9,750 bases of DNA from a bacterium (GCA_025774865.1 JALGZO010000320.1:1-9750), one strand, 5' to 3'. Positions 1-7,038 are shown, counted from the stretch's first letter. Notes: generated from the sequence alone by a model not told the origin. Translations and numbers: made by a program.

Positions 1-44
1 TGGACGCGTCGAGCTGGGGCGTCATCAAGGGCGGCTACCGGTAG
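1..44 (+). CDS. C-terminal end of an unidentified protein with SWGxIK tail
   Basis: Only the last 13 codons are present, reading DASSWGVIKGGYR and ending in TAG; the first two bases belong to a preceding codon. The family cannot be identified from this. The reading frame is supported by the tail's close match to the C-terminus of the next gene (ASWGDIKALYHR). At DNA level 19 of 20 bases are identical between 11-30 and 1627-1646. A strong terminator follows directly. By analogy with the neighbour this is probably also a secreted or surface protein whose tail is a conserved C-terminal signal; that role is an inference. Confidence 0.75.
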   Translation, partial: DASSWGVIKGGYR

Positions 45-69
45 GCTTCTCTCCGGTCACTGTCCCACG

Positions 70-104
70 AATCGGGCGGACCTTCGGGTTCGCCCGATTT
101 CTCT
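70..104 (+). terminator. Intrinsic terminator with UUCG tetraloop
   Basis: Bases 70-82 pair with 87-99 over 13 positions, with one G-U wobble (79/90), around the very stable tetraloop ttcg (83-86). A T-rich tail (tttctctt, from 98) follows. It lies 25 bases after the stop of the upstream gene and ends its transcript. Confidence 0.9.
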
Positions 105-151
105 TGGAGCCGCGTCCGCGGTCGCCGCACTTCTCCCGGTCGATCTTCCCC

Positions 152-179
152 TTGTCGGATCTCGCGTTTCCCCTACCTT
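152..179 (+). promoter_or_regulatory. Possible sigma70-type promoter of the LTD gene
   Basis: TTGTCG (152-157) and TACCTT (174-179) are separated by 16 bases. The -10 resembles the TATCTT and TAGCTT elements ahead of the two HU genes in this window. The match to TTGACA is 4 of 6 and the position would give a leader of about 90 bases. Apart from this and the terminator at 70-104, nothing else was found in the gene-free stretch 45-274. Confidence 0.35.
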
Positions 180-274
180 CCTGCTCCCGCGGCGTCGGCT
201 CGAACGGCCGCGGGCTCCCCACTCAGTGATCCTCTCCCCGGTGAATCATCACGCTTCTACGAGGGAGGGATCCC

Positions 275-1663
275 ATGCGATCCTGGATGCTCGTCTTGTT
301 GCCCGCCACGCTCCTCGCCGCCACCTCACGTTGTCCGGCGGAGCTCGTTCTGAACGAAATCATGCCCGCGCCCGGCACCGACTGGAACGGCGACGGCTCG
401 TTTTCCTCGCAGGCGGACGAGTGGGTCGAGATCTTCAATCCCGGCGCCGTCGCCGTCGAACTCTCGGACTACTTCGTGGCCGACGCCGGTGGCAAGGCCA
501 CTCCGCGGGCGGGAGCGAATGGACCGCTCGGCCCCGGAGGACATCTCTTCGTGACCGGCGAGATCGCCGCCGACTGGGAGACGGCAAACGGCTTCCCCGC
601 CGTCGGCCTCTCGCTCAACAACTCCGGCGACACGGTGCATCTCTTCCGGACCGCCGGCGGCACGACGACGCTCGTCGACAGCCTGACGTACTCGGGCTCG
701 GACGGAGACGTCTCGCTGGGTCGTCTCCCCGACGGCACGGAACCTTGGACGGCATTCGACGCTCTCGCGGGCGGCGCCGGCGTCCAGCCCACGCCGGGCG
801 GCACCAATGGGGGAATCGCCGCGCCGAAGATCCTGTCGGTGCACGTGGACCCGCCCTCGCCGGCCGACATCGACACGATCCGGATCTGTGCGTACGCCGG
901 TGACACCGACGGCATCGTGGAATGCCTCCTTCGCCTGTCGGAAAACGGAGGAGCGGCACAGTGGCATCCCATGACGCTGGCGGACGGGACCCCGGCCCTC
1001 GGCACGTGGGAGGCGGCGCTCACCCCGCGCCCCGCGGGCACGTCGCTGATCTGGCGCGTGCGGGTGTCGGACGGGTCGCTCGTGTCCGAAACGAACGACG
1101 AGGAGATCGTCGTGGCGGGGTCGAACTCCCCGGTCGTGCTGAACGAAATCCTGGCCGATCCGCCGCCCGATCTCGCGGGTGACGCCAACGGTGACGGCGT
1201 TCGCGGCTCGGCGGACGACGAGTTCGTCGAGCTCGTGAACCGCGGTGAGGCCCCGGTGGATCTGAGCGGGTGGGAGCTGCACGACGCCACCGCGCTCCGT
1301 CACGAGTTCGTCGTGGGCCCGGTGATCGGTCCCGGCGAGATGTTCGTCGTCTTCGGAGGCGGAACGCCGACGGGAATCCCGTCACCCGCGACCGTCGCCT
1401 CCACCGGCGGGCTCTCGCTCAACAACTCCGCGGATACCGTGAGCCTGAAGGGACCGGACGGCGTCGCCCGCGACGTTCACGTGTACGGCTCCGAGGCGAA
1501 CACCGACCAATCCCTGATCCGGGTGCCGGACGGGGACGGCGATTGGACTCGCCCCTTCGACGTGGACTTCCCGTGGGCCTTCAGCCCCGGCCTCCTGAAC
1601 GCTGCCCCGTCGGTCGTGTCCCAGGCGAGCTGGGGCGACATCAAGGCGCTCTACCACCGTTGA
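275..1663 (+). CDS. Secreted protein with two lamin-tail domains (LTD)
   Basis: The product has 462 residues. The ATG at 275 follows GGGAGGGA (263-270) at good spacing. Residues 1-22 look like a Sec signal peptide (hydrophobic core LVLLPATLLAA, cleavage after CPA). Two LTD-type repeats are visible at about 23-178 and 286-442. Each opens with LNEI(M/L) and a calcium-loop-like DxNxDG element (36-41 and 303-308), then DE(W/F)VE, and later carries LSLNN(S)xDTV (112-121 and 380-389) and S-L-x-R-x-PDG. Residues 185-281 between them resemble an Ig-like linker domain. The last residues, ASWGDIKALYHR, match the tail of the upstream gene. LTD domains occur in secreted and surface proteins and often accompany nucleases, but no catalytic domain is seen, so a structural or binding role outside the cytoplasm is most likely. 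It appears monocistronic, with a terminator on each side. Confidence 0.88.
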   Translation: MRSWMLVLLPATLLAATSRCPAELVLNEIMPAPGTDWNGDGSFSSQADEWVEIFNPGAVAVELSDYFVADAGGKATPRAGANGPLGPGGHLFVTGEIAADWETANGFPAVGLSLNNSGDTVHLFRTAGGTTTLVDSLTYSGSDGDVSLGRLPDGTEPWTAFDALAGGAGVQPTPGGTNGGIAAPKILSVHVDPPSPADIDTIRICAYAGDTDGIVECLLRLSENGGAAQWHPMTLADGTPALGTWEAALTPRPAGTSLIWRVRVSDGSLVSETNDEEIVVAGSNSPVVLNEILADPPPDLAGDANGDGVRGSADDEFVELVNRGEAPVDLSGWELHDATALRHEFVVGPVIGPGEMFVVFGGGTPTGIPSPATVASTGGLSLNNSADTVSLKGPDGVARDVHVYGSEANTDQSLIRVPDGDGDWTRPFDVDFPWAFSPGLLNAAPSVVSQASWGDIKALYHR

Positions 1664-1678
1664 ACGGGCCGACCTCGG

Positions 1679-1719
1679 CGACCGGCCCGCCCCGGGGGCC
1701 GGTCGGGTTCGTTTCTCTT
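1679..1719 (+). terminator. Intrinsic terminator after the LTD gene
   Basis: Bases 1679-1688 (cgaccggccc) pair perfectly with 1696-1705 around a 7-base loop. After a short spacer comes the T-rich tail tttctctt (1712-1719). An alternative outer pairing, 1669-1674 with 1701-1706, is also possible. The tail merges with the candidate -35 of the next gene, so the two transcription units sit back to back. Confidence 0.75.
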
Positions 1720-1746
1720 GGTGGGGCCTGGGGGTCTTGATATGGT
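1718..1746 (+). promoter_or_regulatory. Promoter of the peptidase-kinase-permease operon
   Basis: TTGGTG (1718-1723) and TATGGT (1741-1746) are separated by exactly 17 bases. The -10 is preceded by TTGA, as in the promoter of the second HU gene (TTGATAGCTT). Predicted initiation near 1753 leaves a leader of about 30 bases with a strong ribosome binding site. The -35 is a poor match, so the call rests mainly on spacing and on the shared -10 region. Confidence 0.5.
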
Positions 1747-1784
1747 ATCCCGTCTCGCGATTCACCTGCGACGGGAGGAGCCAC

Positions 1785-3185
1785 GTGGAGTCGGTGCTCA
1801 AAGCGATCGAGAGCGGGAAAGACGCGTCGGTCACGATCCTCGAAGAGCTGCTGCGCATTCCGAGCATCAGCGCCGACCCCGACCGCAAGGGTGACGTCCA
1901 AAGGGCCGCGGAGTTCCTGGCGAACGTGCTTCGCGACTCCGGGCTGCCGACCGTCGAGATCATCCCGACCGATGGGCACCCGATCGTTCTCGGGGAATGG
2001 TGCGAAGATCCGTCCGTACCCACGCTCCTCGTCTACGGCCACTACGACGTCCAGCCGATCGTGGATCTGGCCGAGTGGTCCATGCCTCCGTTCGAGCCAC
2101 AGATCCGCGACGGAAAGATCTGGGCCCGCGGCGCAACCGACGACAAGGGGCAGGTTCTCGCGCACGTGCTGTCGGTGGCCGCCCATCTCCGGGAGACGGG
2201 AAAGCTGCCGGTCAACGTCAAGCTCCTGATCGAAGGGGAGGAGGAGATCGGCAGCGAGCACCTCGCCGAGTTCGTCCGGACGAATCGCGATCGGCTCGCC
2301 TGCGATGCCATCGCCATCTCGGACTCGGCGATGTACGCGCCGGGCATCCCATCGATCTGCATTGGCCTCAGAGGCATCGCGTACGTCGAGTTCACCGTCC
2401 GCGGACCGGCCGCGGATCTCCACTCCGGTGGCTTCGGGGGCGTCATCGAGAATCCGGCTGTCGCCCTGGCCCAGGTTCTGGCCGGTCTCAAGGATCCGGG
2501 GTCGGGAAGAATCCTGGTCGGAGGTTTCTACGACGGAGTCGAGGAGCCCACGGACGAAGAAAAGGCGGGGTGGGCGAAGCTGTCCGATCCGGATGGCCGC
2601 TACCTCGCGATGACCGGGTCGCCGCAGCTGTACGGAGAGCGGGATCGCACCACGTTGGAGCGTGTGTGGTCACGTCCCACGCTCGACGTGAACGGTATCT
2701 GGGGTGGGCACACGAAACCGGGCGAGAGCATGACGGTCCTTCCCGCCGTCGCGAGCGCGAAGGTGAGCATGCGGCTCGTGAAGAACCAGCGTCCGGCGGA
2801 CGTGGTCGCGAAACTCCGCTCTCACATCGAAGAGCACCTGCCGGACACGGTGACGCTGGAGCGGTTCGTCGAATTGCACGGCGGTGACCCCTGGACGAGC
2901 TCCGTGGACCATCCGGCGGTGCAGGCCGCGTTCCGCGCCGTCGAGAAAGGCTTCGGGAAGCCTCCGGTCCCGACGCGAGAGGGCGGCTCGATTCCCATCA
3001 TCCCGATGTTTACGGAGATCCTGGGAGCGCCCGTGGTCCTCCTGGGATTCGGACTTGGGGACGAGGGCGCCCACGGCCCTGACGAGCACTTCGACCTCTC
3101 GAACTTCCAGGCGGGCATCCGGACTTCTGCGCACTACCTCATGGAGTTCCGAGAGGTCGCGGCCGCTTCGAAGGGGAGCGCTTGA
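1785..3185 (+). CDS. M20 family zinc metallopeptidase (dipeptidase-like)
   Basis: The product has 466 residues, the usual length for M20 dipeptidases of the carnosinase/CPG2/ArgE group, cytosolic enzymes that cleave dipeptides or N-acylated amino acids. Starting at GTG 1785, the metal-site motifs are complete: YGHYD (H86, D88), ARGATDDKG (bridging D119), EGEEEIGS (E153 general base, E154 metal ligand), ISD (D180) and GAHGPDEHF (H430). The lid-domain motif LHSGGFGG (H213) is also present. No signal peptide is visible. GTG 1785 is chosen because GGGAGGAG (1773-1780) precedes it by a few bases; the more upstream TTG at 1737 lies inside the likely -10 element. It is the first gene of an operon, and its TGA overlaps the next start. 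Family assignment is secure; substrate is unknown. Confidence 0.93.
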   Translation: MESVLKAIESGKDASVTILEELLRIPSISADPDRKGDVQRAAEFLANVLRDSGLPTVEIIPTDGHPIVLGEWCEDPSVPTLLVYGHYDVQPIVDLAEWSMPPFEPQIRDGKIWARGATDDKGQVLAHVLSVAAHLRETGKLPVNVKLLIEGEEEIGSEHLAEFVRTNRDRLACDAIAISDSAMYAPGIPSICIGLRGIAYVEFTVRGPAADLHSGGFGGVIENPAVALAQVLAGLKDPGSGRILVGGFYDGVEEPTDEEKAGWAKLSDPDGRYLAMTGSPQLYGERDRTTLERVWSRPTLDVNGIWGGHTKPGESMTVLPAVASAKVSMRLVKNQRPADVVAKLRSHIEEHLPDTVTLERFVELHGGDPWTSSVDHPAVQAAFRAVEKGFGKPPVPTREGGSIPIIPMFTEILGAPVVLLGFGLGDEGAHGPDEHFDLSNFQAGIRTSAHYLMEFREVAAASKGSA

Positions 3186-4546
3186 CCGTCTTCGGGTCCG
3201 CCCGCCCGAACGAAACCCTCCGGCAGGTCGTTCACGTCGCGTTCGGCTTCGTCGCGCTGTCCCTGCGCTACCTCTCGCCGCTCGAGGCCGTCCTCCTCCT
3301 CCTGGCCGCGCTCGCCCACAACCTGTTCCTGATTCCGCGCTACGCCCGCGCCCTGTGGCGTGCCGAGGACGAGGCCCGGGGCTTCTCGATCGGTATCGTG
3401 CTCTACCCGGCCGTCGTCCTCGGGTTCGTGCTGCTGTTCCTCGATCGGCCTCCGCTCGCGGCGGCCGCCTGGGGGATTCTCGCGTTCGGAGACGGTTTCG
3501 CCACGCTCGTGGGACGAACCGTGGGCGGACCCCGCCTGCCCTGGAACTCCCGCAAGACCTGGGCGGGCACGATCGCTTACGTGGTGTTCGGCTCGATGGC
3601 GGCGGCGGGGCTTCTCGCCTTCGTGTCCCTGCGTCCCGACCAGGGTGCCGCGATCTCGTTCGTGGGCGCGCTCGGATTGTGCGCGGTCGCCGCGGTCGCC
3701 GGGGCGGTCGTGGAGTCGCTGCCCCTGAAGCTCGACGACAACCTGACCACTTCCATCGTCGTGGCCGCGACTCTCGCCGCGGGGGCGGCGATCGTGCCGG
3801 CGGAGCTCGTCGCTGCAGTCCCCGCCCTCGCAAGCCGGGCTCTTCCGGCGGCGACGATCGTCGCGGGCCTCGCTTGGCTCGCCTGGCGCGTGCGCGCCGT
3901 CGACCGGTCCGGCGCGGTCGGTGGGTTCGTGCTCGCGGTCGCGATCTGGGTCACGGGAGGTTGGGAGGCGTTCACGGTGTTCGGAGCCTTCTTCGTCCTG
4001 GGGAGCTCCGCCACGCGGATCGGTGGGTCCACGAAGGAAGCTGCGGGCGTGGCGCAGGAGGCGGGCGGGCGTCGCGGCTTCTCGCACGCGTTCGCGAACA
4101 CGGGACTCGGTGCCGGCCTTTCCTTCTTGTCGGTGGCGACCGGTCGCCCCGAGCTCTTCCGGCTCGCGTTCGCCGGAGCGATGGCCACCGCCGCGTTCGA
4201 CACCGTCTCCACCGAGATCGGGAAAGCGTGGGGCCGGCACCCCGTGCTCGTGACGACGGGCCGGCCGGTTTCGATAGGTACCGTGGGAGCGGTCTCCGGG
4301 GCGGGAACCGGGGCGGGGCTTCTGGCGGCGCTGCTGGTGGCGGGGCTGGGCGCCGGGCTCGGCCTCTACGGCACGGGCTGGATCGTCGCGGTCGTTGTCG
4401 CTGCGGCGCTCGGGGCGATGCTCGAGTCGCTCGCCGGAGCCACGCTCGGGCGGCGCGGCCTTCTCGGCCACGGCACGCTGAACTTCCTCAACACGGCGAT
4501 CGGTGCGGGCATCTGCCTGGCGATCGGCGCGTGGTTCGGGCTCTGA
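3182..4546 (+). CDS. Phytol/dolichol kinase-like domain fused to DUF92 (VTE6-like) domain
   Basis: A polytopic membrane protein of 454 residues. The N-terminal half (about 10-210) has the hallmarks of the CTP-dependent phytol/dolichol kinase family (VTE5, SEC59): R14xxxH18, GDGFATLVGRTVGG (103-116), KTWAG (125-129) and E179 followed by DDNLT (185-189). The C-terminal half (about 220-454) is a DUF92 domain, the family of plant phytyl-phosphate kinase VTE6, with FDTVSTEIG (339-347), GTVGAVSGAGT (366-376), ESLAGATLG (415-423) and LNFLNTAIGA (433-442). Known VTE5 and VTE6 act in sequence, alcohol to monophosphate to diphosphate, so one chain could do both steps on an isoprenoid alcohol; this is inference. 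The start is TTG 3182 inside TTGA, overlapping the peptidase stop by 4 bases, with AAGGGGAG at 3171-3178. Its stop overlaps the permease ATG. Confidence 0.87.
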   Translation: MTVFGSARPNETLRQVVHVAFGFVALSLRYLSPLEAVLLLLAALAHNLFLIPRYARALWRAEDEARGFSIGIVLYPAVVLGFVLLFLDRPPLAAAAWGILAFGDGFATLVGRTVGGPRLPWNSRKTWAGTIAYVVFGSMAAAGLLAFVSLRPDQGAAISFVGALGLCAVAAVAGAVVESLPLKLDDNLTTSIVVAATLAAGAAIVPAELVAAVPALASRALPAATIVAGLAWLAWRVRAVDRSGAVGGFVLAVAIWVTGGWEAFTVFGAFFVLGSSATRIGGSTKEAAGVAQEAGGRRGFSHAFANTGLGAGLSFLSVATGRPELFRLAFAGAMATAAFDTVSTEIGKAWGRHPVLVTTGRPVSIGTVGAVSGAGTGAGLLAALLVAGLGAGLGLYGTGWIVAVVVAAALGAMLESLAGATLGRRGLLGHGTLNFLNTAIGAGICLAIGAWFGL

Positions 4547-5934
4547 TGTTTCTGAGATTCCGGACTCACATCTTCGCGTTGGGGCTCACCCTGCTGCTCG
4601 TGGGGATGGTGCTCCGGCCGCCGACCGGGCTCGAGCCGGCGGGGCTCCGGTGCCTGGCGATCTTCGCTACGTCGTGCCTGTTCTGGGTGACGGGGGTTCT
4701 GCCGCTCGCGGTCACGAGCCTTTCGGTCCTGGCGCTGCTCCCGCTCCTCGGGGTGCTCGGCCCCGACGAGGCATTCGCTCTGTTCGGCAACCGAGCGGTG
4801 TTCTTCATCCTGGGGGCTCTGGTGCTGGCGGCGTCCATGATCTCGACGGGGCTCTCCGCGCGCCTGGCTCTCCTCTTCGTGACGCGCTTCGGTTCGAGCT
4901 CGCGGTCCTTCCTGCTCGGGGTCCTCTTGTCCGCCTCGTTCCTGTCGTTCTGGATGCCGGAGCACGCAGTCGCCGCGATGCTCTTCCCCGTAATCCTGGA
5001 AATCGCTCACTCGCTGAAGCTGACCCCGTTGCGCTCCGCGTACGGCAAGGCACTCTTCCTCGCGCTCGGTTGGGGCTCGGTGATCGGCGGGATCGCCACG
5101 CTTCTCGGGGGCGCCCGGAATCCGCTCGCCATTGCGATCCTCTACCAGACCACCGGAGAGACGATCGGGTTCTTCGAATGGATGCGAGTCGCGGTTCCCC
5201 TCACCGTCGGGCTCGTCGTCGTCACGGCGTTCGTGCTCGACCGTCTCGCGTCTCAGGAAAAGGTGGACATCCGACCGAGCCGCGAGATTCTCGCGCGCAA
5301 GCTGCGCGAGGCGGGTCCGCTGTCCACCGCCGAGAAGAGGCTCGCCTGGATCGCGCTCGGTACGATCGGGGCCTGGATGACCCTCGGGCATGCCTTCGGG
5401 CTCGCCCAGATCTCCATCCTCTCGGCCGTCCTCCTGTTCGTCTTTCGAGTCACCGACTGGACGGCCGTCGAGGAGAACGTGAACTGGGGGATCATCATCA
5501 TGTACGGCGGAGCGGTCGCGCTGGGGGCGGCACTCGTGGAGTCGGGGGCCGCTCATTGGCTCTCCGTGGTTCTCGTGCAGAACGCGATGATCCCGCCCGT
5601 GCTCGTGCTCATGGTTCTCGTGGCCGTGACGCTCTTCCTGACCGAAGGGATATCGAACTCGGCGGCCGTCGCGGTGATTCTGCCGATCGCGCTGAGCCTG
5701 GCCGAGTTCGAGGGAATCGCGAGCGCGAAGCTCACGGTGTTCGCGGTGGCTCTGCCGGCGGGACTCGCGTTCTGCCTTCCGATGGGGAGCCCGCCGAACG
5801 CGATCGCGTACTCATCGGGATACTTCAAGCTGCGGGACATCCTGATGCTCGGGCTGTTTCTGAAATTCGTCGGCCTGGCGCTCATACTCGCCCTGATGCT
5901 CTGGGTCTGGCCACACTTCGGATTGACGTTCTGA
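4546..5934 (+). CDS. SLC13/DASS-family permease (divalent anion:Na+ symporter-like)
   Basis: The product has 462 residues, predicted to be an inner-membrane transporter with about a dozen hydrophobic segments. DASS signatures are GGIATLLGGARNPLAIAIL (181-199), TEGISNSAAVAVILP (366-380), the second-repeat 'SNT' region, and LPMGSPPNAIAYSSG (411-425). The equivalent first-repeat region reads LSFWMPEHAVAAML (133-146), so the usual S-N-T that binds Na+ and substrate is replaced by P-E-H (138-140). This points to a divergent subgroup with altered ion coupling or substrate. Known family members import dicarboxylates, citrate or sulfate. The ATG at 4546 shares its A with the TGA of the kinase gene (TGATG), so it is translationally coupled; no separate strong ribosome site is present. 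The same frame stays open far upstream, but that extension is not coding. Confidence 0.9.
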   Translation: MFLRFRTHIFALGLTLLLVGMVLRPPTGLEPAGLRCLAIFATSCLFWVTGVLPLAVTSLSVLALLPLLGVLGPDEAFALFGNRAVFFILGALVLAASMISTGLSARLALLFVTRFGSSSRSFLLGVLLSASFLSFWMPEHAVAAMLFPVILEIAHSLKLTPLRSAYGKALFLALGWGSVIGGIATLLGGARNPLAIAILYQTTGETIGFFEWMRVAVPLTVGLVVVTAFVLDRLASQEKVDIRPSREILARKLREAGPLSTAEKRLAWIALGTIGAWMTLGHAFGLAQISILSAVLLFVFRVTDWTAVEENVNWGIIIMYGGAVALGAALVESGAAHWLSVVLVQNAMIPPVLVLMVLVAVTLFLTEGISNSAAVAVILPIALSLAEFEGIASAKLTVFAVALPAGLAFCLPMGSPPNAIAYSSGYFKLRDILMLGLFLKFVGLALILALMLWVWPHFGLTF

Positions 5935-5980
5935 CGGGCGGTCTGTGGCCGCCTGCCGCGGGCGGGGAGGGAGGGAGGAA

Positions 5981-6478
5981 GTGAGCGGGAGTGAAGGACC
6001 ACGCAGCCTCATCGTATTCACGGCGCTGCGATTCACGAGAGAGTACGGGGCGTCGGCTCTGAGATCCGCGGCGTCCCGCGGGGAAGACGTCGTGCTCTGT
6101 CTGGTCGCGGACCGGGAGACCCCGGACGCGGTCAGCGACCAGCTGGCCGACACCGGTTTCGTGGGGGAGCGGCTGGCTCACGATCTCAAGGAGACCATGA
6201 CGACGGAGTACCGGGCCCGAGGAGCGGCCTACCTGGAGGAACTCGTCCGCGGGGCTACGGATCTGGGGCTCGCCGTCGAGAGCCGGGTGGTGGATGGTCC
6301 GTTCGTGGAGGCCATCCTCGAGGTCGCCCGCCAGACGGGGGTCGACCGAATCCTGGCCCCGAGGATGCGGGAGGTCTTCTTCGCGAGTGAAGTCGATCGT
6401 CTGGCTCGTCGGGCGCCGTGTCCCGTCGACCGCTTCGAAGCGAGCGGAGCGCCGGTTTCGGCGACCGCCGAAGGATGA
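5981..6478 (+). CDS. UspA-like (universal stress protein) domain protein
   Basis: The product has 165 residues from GTG 5981. It has the alternating pattern of a Usp alpha/beta fold: strand and helix SLIVFTALRF...ALRSAA (9-31), strand DVVLCLVA (36-43), a long helix (77-95), strand AVESRVVDG (98-106), helix FVEAILEVARQTG (108-120), then VDRILAPR (121-128) and a last strand near 148-152. The usual ATP-binding G-2x-G-9x-G-(S/T) stretch is missing, so it probably does not bind ATP in the classical way. The start is placed at GTG 5981 because the purine tract 5964-5980, with several GGAGG-like cores, lies immediately upstream. It follows the permease by 46 bases. Usp proteins next to transporters often modulate them, which is a reasonable but unproven role here. 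Confidence 0.75.
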   Translation: MSGSEGPRSLIVFTALRFTREYGASALRSAASRGEDVVLCLVADRETPDAVSDQLADTGFVGERLAHDLKETMTTEYRARGAAYLEELVRGATDLGLAVESRVVDGPFVEAILEVARQTGVDRILAPRMREVFFASEVDRLARRAPCPVDRFEASGAPVSATAEG

Positions 6479-6632
6479 TTGCCGCCGAAATGGCCCCATT
6501 CCCACCGCCGGCGAGTCCTGGGCGCGATTTCAAATCGAGTTCCCCCAAATCCTTGCGGCCCTTCCATGAGAATTCGATCGAGAGTATGGCTCCAACCCCG
6601 TCCGTGGAATACGAGTGCCCTTTTGCCGGTTC

Positions 6633-6662
6633 TTGACTGCGCTGGGGTTCACTTGCTATCTT
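6633..6662 (+). promoter_or_regulatory. Promoter of the first HU gene
   Basis: TTGACT (6633-6638) and TATCTT (6657-6662) are separated by 18 bases, with TTGC just before the -10. Transcription would start near 6669 and give a leader of about 85 bases. In the gene-free stretch 6479-6753 this promoter is the only clear signal; no convincing terminator for the upstream operon was found. Confidence 0.7.
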
Positions 6663-6753
6663 TTGCTGATCAGAGGTCGTTCTTTGCCGGATCTTCGGAT
6701 CGGGTAGGGAGTTCTTTCGGTTCCTTGGCCCGCTGTCCAGTGGAGAGGGTGGC

Positions 6754-7038
6754 ATGACGAAGGCCGACCTGGTGGAGGAGATCGCAAACTCGACCGGCCT
6801 GACCAAAAAGGACACGGCGCTCGCAGTGGATCACCTGATCGATGCGGTGAAGGAGGCCCTGCGAGACGGCCGACACATCGAAATTCGCGGCTTCGGGACG
6901 TTCAAGGTGAAGCAGCGGAAGGCTCGAACGGCTCGGAATCCGCGAACGGGAGATCCCGTTCAGTTGCCGCCCCGTAAGGTGGCTGTTTTCAAGGTCTCCA
7001 AGGAGTTGAAGGACAAGATCTCACAAGACGGACTGTGA
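6754..7038 (+). CDS. HU/IHF-family DNA-bending protein (first copy)
   Basis: The product has 94 residues, against about 90 usual for HU. It carries the typical N-terminal helical dimer body with MTKADLVEEIA and GLTKKDT, then RGFGTF (45-50), and the DNA-inserting beta-arm with ARNPRTG (60-66), whose proline (P63) is the residue that wedges into DNA in this family. These small proteins dimerise, bend DNA and organise the nucleoid, and assist replication, recombination and transcription. The ATG at 6754 is preceded by GGAGAGGG (6742-6749). It has its own promoter and a longish leader. The arm sequence and C-terminus (ELKDKISQDGL) differ clearly from the second HU gene 0.5 kb downstream, so the two are not a recent duplication. 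Confidence 0.95.
   Translation: MTKADLVEEIANSTGLTKKDTALAVDHLIDAVKEALRDGRHIEIRGFGTFKVKQRKARTARNPRTGDPVQLPPRKVAVFKVSKELKDKISQDGL

Noticed and set aside
1737-1784. Longer N-terminus for the M20 peptidase from TTG 1737
   Set aside because: This codon lies in the predicted -10 element, has no ribosome site, and the added residues are not peptidase-like; GTG 1785 has an ideal GGAGG.
3134-4471. Long open frames on the - strand, here and at 2670-3833, 4366-5556 and 6989-8683
   Set aside because: They are low-complexity Arg/Glu/Gly-rich mirror frames of clear + strand genes, common in high-GC DNA, with no recognisable domain.
2884-4545. Upstream extension of the permease reading frame by over 500 codons
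   Set aside because: It is arginine-rich out-of-frame translation of the peptidase and kinase genes; the membrane protein begins at ATG 4546.
6457-6472. TTCGGC-gacc-GCCGAA hairpin at the end of the Usp gene as a terminator
   Set aside because: The stem is only 6 bp, lies inside the coding region and has no T-run after it.
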